From Paraburkholderia nodosa DSM 21604 (GTDB lineage: Bacteria; Pseudomonadota; Gammaproteobacteria; Burkholderiales; Burkholderiaceae), in assembly GCF_000519185.1 (NCBI RefSeq), contig NZ_JAFA01000008.1, positions 248,405 through 312,404 on the forward strand: DNA of 64,000 bases, in the 5' to 3' direction. Below, in pieces: positions 58,782-64,000 of this stretch (the stretch's first letter is position 1; the number at the start of each line of letters is the position of its first letter). The position numbers were made by a program, and so were the translations under genes. A model generated the notes under the pieces. The model searched no databases. It saw nothing but the letters and a program-made list of their open reading frames with translations, and was not told where the DNA came from.

Positions 58782-59810
58782 TTACTGGCTTGCCAGTTGC
58801 GCCTGCGTGTAGAAGCCGTCCTTCACGACGACGTCCACGTTGCTCTTCGTGAGCAGCGTCGGCTGCAGCAGCACCGTATCGACCTTCTTCTTGCCGTTGT
58901 CGTACTGCGCGTTGTACGCGGGCTTCTGGCCCTTCGCGAGATCGACAGCAAGCTTTGCGGCTTCGCTCGCGATGAGCTTGAGCGGCTTGTAGACCGTCAT
59001 GGTCTGCGTGCCCGCCACCACGCGCTTGACCGCCGCGAGGTCCGCGTCCTGGCCCGACACCGGCACCTTGCCCGCGAGATGCTGCGCGGCGAGCGCCTGG
59101 ATCGCGCCGCCCGCCGTGCCGTCGTTCGAGGCGACGACTGCGTCGATCTTGTTGTTGTTCGCGGTGAGCGCGTCTTCCATGATGCGCAGCGCCGTCGAAG
59201 CGCTCCACTCCGGCACCCACTGCTGGCCAACCACCTTGATGTCGCCACGGTCGATAGCGGGCTTGAGGACCTTCAGTTGTCCTTCACGCAGCATCTTCGC
59301 GTTGTTGTCGGTGGGCGCGCCGCCCAGCAGGAAGTAATTGCCCTTGGGCTGCGCGTCGAAGACACCCTTCGCCTGAAGCTCACCCACCTTCTCGTTGTCG
59401 AACGAGATGTACCCGTCGATATCGGCATCGAGAATCAGGCGGTCATACGAAACGACCTTGATGCCCGCCTTCTTCGCTTCGGCCACGACATTCGTGAGCG
59501 CCTTCGAGTTGAACGGCACAATCACAATCACATCCACGCCGCGCGAGATGAGGTTTTCGATCTGCGAGACTTGACGCTCTTCGCTCGCGTCGGCCGACTG
59601 CACCGACACCTTCGCGCCCATCTTTTCCGCGGCAGCGACGAAGTAGTCGCGGTCGCGCGACCAGCGCTCGACACGCAGGTCGTCGATACAGAAGCCGATC
59701 TCGGGATGATCCTTGCTCGCATGCGCGAGCGGTGCGGCAAGCGACAGGCTCGCGAGCACGGCCCCGCATACGAGCGAACTCAGAACCGAACGACGTTTGG
59801 CGAAATTCAT
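58782..59810 (-). CDS. xylF: D-xylose-binding periplasmic protein
   Basis: A 342-residue periplasmic sugar-binding protein. The signal peptide runs to AHA before SKDHPEIGFCIDD. Ligand-domain features are IGFCIDDLRVERWSRDRDYF, VIVIVPFNSKAL and SYDRLILDADIDGYISFDNE, which match XylF. A GGAG site and an upstream GAGGAG support the ATG at 59810. It leads the xylFGH part of the operon; a candidate regulator box lies at 59897-59906. Confidence 0.96.
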   Translation of the reverse strand: MNFAKRRSVLSSLVCGAVLASLSLAAPLAHASKDHPEIGFCIDDLRVERWSRDRDYFVAAAEKMGAKVSVQSADASEERQVSQIENLISRGVDVIVIVPFNSKALTNVVAEAKKAGIKVVSYDRLILDADIDGYISFDNEKVGELQAKGVFDAQPKGNYFLLGGAPTDNNAKMLREGQLKVLKPAIDRGDIKVVGQQWVPEWSASTALRIMEDALTANNNKIDAVVASNDGTAGGAIQALAAQHLAGKVPVSGQDADLAAVKRVVAGTQTMTVYKPLKLIASEAAKLAVDLAKGQKPAYNAQYDNGKKKVDTVLLQPTLLTKSNVDVVVKDGFYTQAQLASQ

Positions 59811-59896
59811 GTCTCCAGACTCCTCTTGATGCCGGTGCGCGGGCGCGCGCGAACGCGTCGCCGCCGCGGCGATGGTTTTCAGGTTGTTGCCGATGT

Positions 59897-59906
59897 AATT
59901 GCGGAA
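59897..59906. promoter_or_regulatory. Candidate xyl regulator box ahead of xylF
   Basis: AATTGCGGAA, a one-insertion variant of the AATTGCGAA core found ahead of xylB and xylA. It lies about 87 bases upstream of the xylF ATG in the xylB-xylF gap. Confidence 0.4.
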
Positions 59907-60005
59907 CACACGCGAAACGGCACAGCGTGCGGTATAACCGTAGGACGACTAATCAGCTGCACGACTACACTGGCCGTGCAGTTTTTCCTTCGCCGGCGCC
60001 GCTAG

Positions 60006-61496
60006 TCAGGCGCCGGTGGCGAAAACCGGTTCGAGCGCGCGATACAGCGCGCTAAAGGTTGGACGGCGCGCCTCGCGATACCAGGCGTGGCGTGCGGCGT
60101 CAGGTTCACGCACTGCCAGCACGGGCGGCTGCGGGCACACTTCGTCGAGCGTCGCGCCCGGTTCGAGCGCGAGATGCGCGAGGCGCGCGGCACCCAGCGC
60201 GGGCCCCACCTCGCCGCCTGCGCGCAACGTGAGCGCGCGGCCGCTGATATCGGCGAGCATCTGCGTCCACCAGGCGCTGCGCGAGCCGCCGCCTATGACG
60301 GTGATCGTGTCCGGCACGAGCCCCGCCGCGTGCAATGCGTCCATGCCGTCGAGCAGCGCGAAGCCCACGCCTTCCAGGGTTGCGTTGGCCAGATCGGCGC
60401 GCGAGGTCTGCGGGGTCATGCCGTAGAACACGCCCTTCGCGTTGACGTTGTTGTGCGGCGTGCGCTCGCCGCTGAGATACGGCAGGAACCACGGCCGGCG
60501 CGCGTCGCGCTCGGCGTTCGAGTTCGCCTGCGCATCGGCGAGCAACGCGGCAACATTTTCATAACCCGTCAACTGCGCCGTGAAGTCAAGGCAACTGGCC
60601 GCGTTGAGCATCACGGACATCAGGTGCCACGTGTGCGGCAACGCATGGCAGAAGCTGTGAACCGCGGAATCGGGATTGGCGAGAAAGCCGTCCGACACGG
60701 CGAAATAGACGCCCGACGTGCCGAGCGAAAGCATCGCGTCGCCGGGCCGCACGATGCCCACGCCCACGGCGCCCGCCGCGTTGTCGCCGCCGCCCGCCAC
60801 CACCGGAATTTCGCGCAGGCCGAATTGGCGAGCGAGTTCGGGCCGCAGCGTGCCGGTCACCTGGTTGCCTTCGAACACGTCCGGCATCTGTGCACGCGTG
60901 AGGCCGCAGGCCGAAAGCAGCGTGTCGCTATAGTCGCGCTTCGCAATGTCGAGCCACAGCGTGCCGGCGGCATCGGACGGATCGGTGGCGAACACGCCTG
61001 TGAGCAGCCAGCGTAAATAGTCCTTCGGCAACAGCACGTGCGCGATGCGCGCGAAAATCTCCGGCTCGTGCTTGCGCACCCAAAGCAGCTTCGGCGCCGT
61101 GAAGCCCGGCATGGCGAGATTGCCTGCAATGGCATGCAACTGCGGCACGGCGCGTTCCAGCTCGATACATTCGGTATCCGAACGACCGTCGTTCCACAGA
61201 ATGGCGGGACGAAGCACCTCGCCCTGCGCGTCGAGCAGCGTCGCGCCGTGCATCTGGCCGGTCAGGCCGAGCGCCTCGATGCGTGCCGGCTCGATGCCGC
61301 GCCCGCGCGCCTCGTCGACGAGTGCGCGCAATGCGCTCTGCGTGGCGAGCCACCAGTCTTGCGGCGCCTGCTCGGACCAGCGCGGCTGTGGCCGGCTCAC
61401 GGTGAGCAGCGCGCTCGCGCTGCCGAGCACATCGCCCGCGCGGTCGAGCAGCACGGCCTTCACGCCCGACGTGCCGAGGTCGATACCGATGAACAT
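60006..61496 (-). CDS. xylB: Xylulokinase
   Basis: A 496-residue FGGY-family kinase that phosphorylates D-xylulose to xylulose 5-phosphate. The N-terminal phosphate-binding loop is GIDLGTSGVKAVL; LTGQMHGATLLD and the C-terminal IGGGSRSAWWTQMLADI are family motifs. The length matches XylB. The gap to xylF is 195 bases and to xylA 102 bases. GGAG directly precedes the ATG. Confidence 0.97.
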   Translation of the reverse strand: MFIGIDLGTSGVKAVLLDRAGDVLGSASALLTVSRPQPRWSEQAPQDWWLATQSALRALVDEARGRGIEPARIEALGLTGQMHGATLLDAQGEVLRPAILWNDGRSDTECIELERAVPQLHAIAGNLAMPGFTAPKLLWVRKHEPEIFARIAHVLLPKDYLRWLLTGVFATDPSDAAGTLWLDIAKRDYSDTLLSACGLTRAQMPDVFEGNQVTGTLRPELARQFGLREIPVVAGGGDNAAGAVGVGIVRPGDAMLSLGTSGVYFAVSDGFLANPDSAVHSFCHALPHTWHLMSVMLNAASCLDFTAQLTGYENVAALLADAQANSNAERDARRPWFLPYLSGERTPHNNVNAKGVFYGMTPQTSRADLANATLEGVGFALLDGMDALHAAGLVPDTITVIGGGSRSAWWTQMLADISGRALTLRAGGEVGPALGAARLAHLALEPGATLDEVCPQPPVLAVREPDAARHAWYREARRPTFSALYRALEPVFATGA

Positions 61497-61544
61497 GTCT
61501 CCGTCCTGATTTTTTGCGTCAGTTTGCCTTCAACGGCAAGCAGC

Positions 61545-61555
61545 GCAATTGCGAA
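61545..61555. promoter_or_regulatory. Candidate xyl regulator box ahead of xylB
   Basis: GCAATTGCGAA, identical over 11 bases to the box at 63006-63016. It lies about 50 bases upstream of the xylB ATG in the xylA-xylB gap. Confidence 0.45.
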
Positions 61556-61598
61556 TTTGACGGCGCGCGCTAATGTTTTTTCGCGCGCCGCGGCACGG

Positions 61599-62921
61599 CT
61601 AGCGCTGGCCGTAGATGGCCTGGTTCACGACGTTCTCGAGGCGCTCCTGCTGGCCGCTCGCGTGGTGCGGATTCATGCCGTGCGAGAGTGCGTCGGCGGC
61701 GAGCGACGAGAGCGAATAGCCGCCCGCGAGAATCTTGCGGCCAAACTCGCTGTCCCAGGCCGCGTAACGCTGGGCGCGGAACTGCTCGAGCCGGTCATTT
61801 TCCACGAGCGCCGCGCCGCGCTCGAGCGCCAGCGCGAGCACGTCGATCGCGCCCACGTGACCATAGAACAAGTCTTCCGGATCGATGCTCGCGCGACGCA
61901 CCTTGGCGTCGAAGTTCATGCCGCCCGTGGTGAAGCCGCCGTGGCGCAGGATCTCGTAGAACGCGAGCGTCAGCTCTTCGACGCTGTTCGGGAACTGGTC
62001 CGTATCCCAGCCGTTTTGCGGGTCGCCGCGATTCGCGTCGACGCTGCCGAACACGCCCAGTGCGAACGCGCTGGCGATTTCGTGATGGAACGAGTGGCCC
62101 GCGAGCGTCGCGTGATTGGCCTCGATATTCACGCGGATGTCGTTTTGCAGACCGTATTGCGTGAGGAAGCCGTGCACCGTCGCAACGTCGTAGTCGTACT
62201 GGTGCTTGGTCGGCTCCTGCGGCTTCGGCTCGATCAGCAGCGTGCCGGTGAAGCCGATGCGGTGCTTGTGCTCGACCACCATCGAAAGGAAGCGTGCGAA
62301 CTGCTCGCGCTCGCGCTTGAGGTCGGTATTGAGCAGCGTGTCATAGCCTTCGCGGCCGCCCCACAGCACGTAGTTCTCGCCGCCCAGCTTGCGCGTCGCG
62401 TCGAGCGCATGGCAAACCTGAGTCGCCGCGTAGGCGAAGACTTCGGGGTTGGGGTTGGTGGCGGCGCCGCCGGCGTAGCGCGGATTCGAAAACAGGTTGG
62501 CGGTGCCCCAGAGCAGCTTCACACCGCTCGCCTGCTGGCGCTCGCCGAGGTAATCGACCATGCGCTTGAAGTTTTCCGTGTAGTCCTTCAGGTCCTTGCC
62601 TTCCGGAGCGACATCGGTATCGTGGAACGTGTAATAAGGTGTGCCTAGTTTCGAGAAAAACTCGAACGCCGCGTCGGCCTTCTGGTGCGCGCGCTCCATG
62701 GCGTCGCCGGGCTGCTGCCAGGGGCGGTGAAACGCGCCCTGTCCGAAGATGTCGTTGCCGGGCCAGACGAACGAATGCCAGTAGCACACCGCGATGCGCA
62801 GATGCTCTTCGAGCGTCTTGCCGAGCACCTTCCTGGTACGGTCGTAGTGATGGTACGCAAGCGGATTGTCCGACTGAGGGCCTTCGTATCGAATGGCGGG
62901 GATATGTTCGAAATACGACAT
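61599..62921 (-). CDS. xylA: Xylose isomerase
   Basis: A 440-residue class II xylose isomerase that converts D-xylose to D-xylulose. The catalytic His100 and Asp103 lie in [11 protein letters not shown]; metal-binding regions include [35 protein letters not shown] and [19 protein letters not shown]. The length equals that of E. coli XylA. The ATG at 62921 follows a TTGGAG site. It is the first gene of the minus-strand xyl cluster, divergent from xylR. Confidence 0.98.
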   Translation of the reverse strand: MSYFEHIPAIRYEGPQSDNPLAYHHYDRTRKVLGKTLEEHLRIAVCYWHSFVWPGNDIFGQGAFHRPWQQPGDAMERAHQKADAAFEFFSKLGTPYYTFHDTDVAPEGKDLKDYTENFKRMVDYLGERQQASGVKLLWGTANLFSNPRYAGGAATNPNPEVFAYAATQVCHALDATRKLGGENYVLWGGREGYDTLLNTDLKREREQFARFLSMVVEHKHRIGFTGTLLIEPKPQEPTKHQYDYDVATVHGFLTQYGLQNDIRVNIEANHATLAGHSFHHEIASAFALGVFGSVDANRGDPQNGWDTDQFPNSVEELTLAFYEILRHGGFTTGGMNFDAKVRRASIDPEDLFYGHVGAIDVLALALERGAALVENDRLEQFRAQRYAAWDSEFGRKILAGGYSLSSLAADALSHGMNPHHASGQQERLENVVNQAIYGQR

Positions 62922-63005
62922 GATGTCTCCAATGTTGTTGCAGCGCAGCGGCGCAGCGTGCATCCCTCTGTGTGACGCCATACTGCCCGCGACGCGCAAA
63001 GCGCG

Positions 63006-63016
63006 GCAATTGCGAA
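63006..63016. promoter_or_regulatory. Candidate xyl regulator box in the xylA-xylR gap
   Basis: GCAATTGCGAA followed by ATTGCG, a partial direct repeat. On the minus strand it overlaps a candidate xylA -35 (TTGCCG), with CAGTAT 18 bases downstream as a weak -10. A position touching -35 would suit an activator such as XylR. Confidence 0.5.
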
Positions 63017-63180
63017 ATTGCGTGAGACCTTTAACGTTTCCTGCCGACGGGCGTGGCCGGCGTGCCCGCGAACCCGAATGTGGGCCTAAAATAACCGGAC
63101 GCTTAAAAACGACGCGCCGCAGGCGCCAGAGACATCGTAGCGCGGTGCACATTTGCGCGCACCGCGCCCGAACTGGAGAC

Positions 63181-64000
63181 ATGGCGGTTTCCGCCGGCGT
63201 TCCGCGCCGGGCGAACAACCGTCGACACGATATGACCCGTGCCCCCGCTTCCCAGACACCCCACCGCATCGCGCTGCTCTTCAACGCGAATAAGGTGTAC
63301 GACCGCGAGATCATTGCGGGGATTGGCCACTATCTGCGCTCCACGCGCGTCGCGTGGGACCTCTTTCTCGAGGAAGACTTCCGCTGCCGCCTGGCGGGCA
63401 TCGAGCGCTTCGACGGGGACGGCATCATCGCCGACTTCGACGACCCCGACGTGGCCGACGCCCTGCGCGGCTGCCCGCTGCCGGTGGTCGCCGTGGGCTC
63501 GTCATTCGAAGATGCCGGCCACTACCCGGCCGACGTGCCCTATATCGCGACCGACAACCGCAAACTGGTCTCGCTCGCGTGGACGCATCTGATCGGCGCG
63601 GGCCTGCCGAATCTCGCGATGTACAGCCTGCCCGTCGCGCAGGAAAACCGCTGGGCGCAGGAGCGCGAACTGGCGTTCGAGGCGCTCGCCGCCGAAGAAG
63701 GCATGCAAGCGCCGATCTACCGGGGCCAGGCCACCAGCGCCAGCGCCTGGAACCAGGCCATCGAGCAGTTGAGCGTCTGGCTGCACAGCCTGCCCAAGCC
63801 CGTGGGCGTGATCGCCGTGACCGACGCACGGGCGCGGCATTTGCTGCAGGCGTGTCTGATTCACGGCATTGCCGTGCCCGAGCAGGTGGCGATCATCGGC
63901 ATCGACAACGATCCGCTCACCCGCACGCTCACGCGCATTCCGCTCTCGTCGGTCATCCAGGGCACGGAGGAAATGGGCAAGACCGCCGCCCACCTGCTGC
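63181..64000 (+). CDS. xylR: Xylose operon regulator XylR (truncated by the window)
   Basis: The frame is open to the window end, so at least 273 residues are seen. The visible part is a periplasmic-binding-protein-like sensor: [32 protein letters not shown], and [15 protein letters not shown] with [20 protein letters not shown]. This matches the N-terminal domain of XylR; the AraC-type DNA-binding domain should follow beyond 64000. ATG at 63181 has GGAG upstream; an in-frame ATG at 63232 lacks a site. It is divergent from xylA. Confidence 0.88.
   Translation, partial: MAVSAGVPRRANNRRHDMTRAPASQTPHRIALLFNANKVYDREIIAGIGHYLRSTRVAWDLFLEEDFRCRLAGIERFDGDGIIADFDDPDVADALRGCPLPVVAVGSSFEDAGHYPADVPYIATDNRKLVSLAWTHLIGAGLPNLAMYSLPVAQENRWAQERELAFEALAAEEGMQAPIYRGQATSASAWNQAIEQLSVWLHSLPKPVGVIAVTDARARHLLQACLIHGIAVPEQVAIIGIDNDPLTRTLTRIPLSSVIQGTEEMGKTAAHLL

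Overview
The window is a GC-rich, gene-dense chromosomal stretch of a betaproteobacterium. The gene families and neighbourhoods (glnA-ntrB-ntrC, an McsA-like ClpA/ClpC ATPase, DUF2844-DUF3443, xylose FGH/AB/R, a stand-alone bamC) look like Burkholderiaceae, probably Paraburkholderia or a close relative. That placement is an inference from the proteins; no rRNA is present. I see no prophage, integron, CRISPR array or insertion sequence.

Layout. 1-3.8 kb: SDR oxidoreductase, exonuclease III and a convergent S9 peptidase. 3.9-8.8 kb: nitrogen control, with glnA, ntrB and ntrC on the minus strand; glnA is preceded by a sigma-54 promoter and three NtrC-like boxes. 8.8-13.4 kb: rhodanese, a CinA-like N-domain protein, EI24 membrane protein, sterol desaturase-like protein and a periplasmic beta-propeller. 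13.5-19.8 kb: hrpA, divergent from argA-yggX. 20.5-25.7 kb: ProP-like transporter, then a phosphoesterase/cupin/flavoprotein operon, a small unknown gene and a GST. 26-27.5 kb: small secreted proteins and a decayed methyltransferase. 27.7-28.1 kb: a tRNA-Leu(UAA) interrupted in its anticodon loop by a 286-nt group I intron, the most unusual element in the window. 28.2-34.2 kb: LacI regulator, ABC importer and phosphodiesterase. 34.3-38.9 kb: MFS transporter, ferritin-like protein, DUF1328, entericidin, EamA exporter, rnk. 39-44.1 kb: TPP riboswitch and thiC, two lipoproteins, L-lactate permease. 44.2-48.4 kb: bamC, the DUF2844/DUF3443 pair and a lipoprotein. 48.5-55.5 kb: a VRR-NUC nuclease translationally coupled to a Rad3-like helicase with its own RecB-type nuclease motif, then an unusual Clp ATPase. 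55.9-64 kb: D-xylose uptake and catabolism (xylA, xylB, xylF, xylG, xylH on minus) with the divergent regulator xylR cut by the window end.

How the parts work together. NtrB/NtrC activate glnA through the sigma-54 promoter. XylFGH imports xylose and XylA/XylB convert it to xylulose 5-phosphate; a shared AATTGCG-type box lies ahead of each xyl unit and is a candidate XylR site. The LacI-led cluster reads as an import-and-hydrolyse module for a phosphodiester. The nuclease/helicase pair reads as a DNA-repair module. Rho-independent terminators separate most units.
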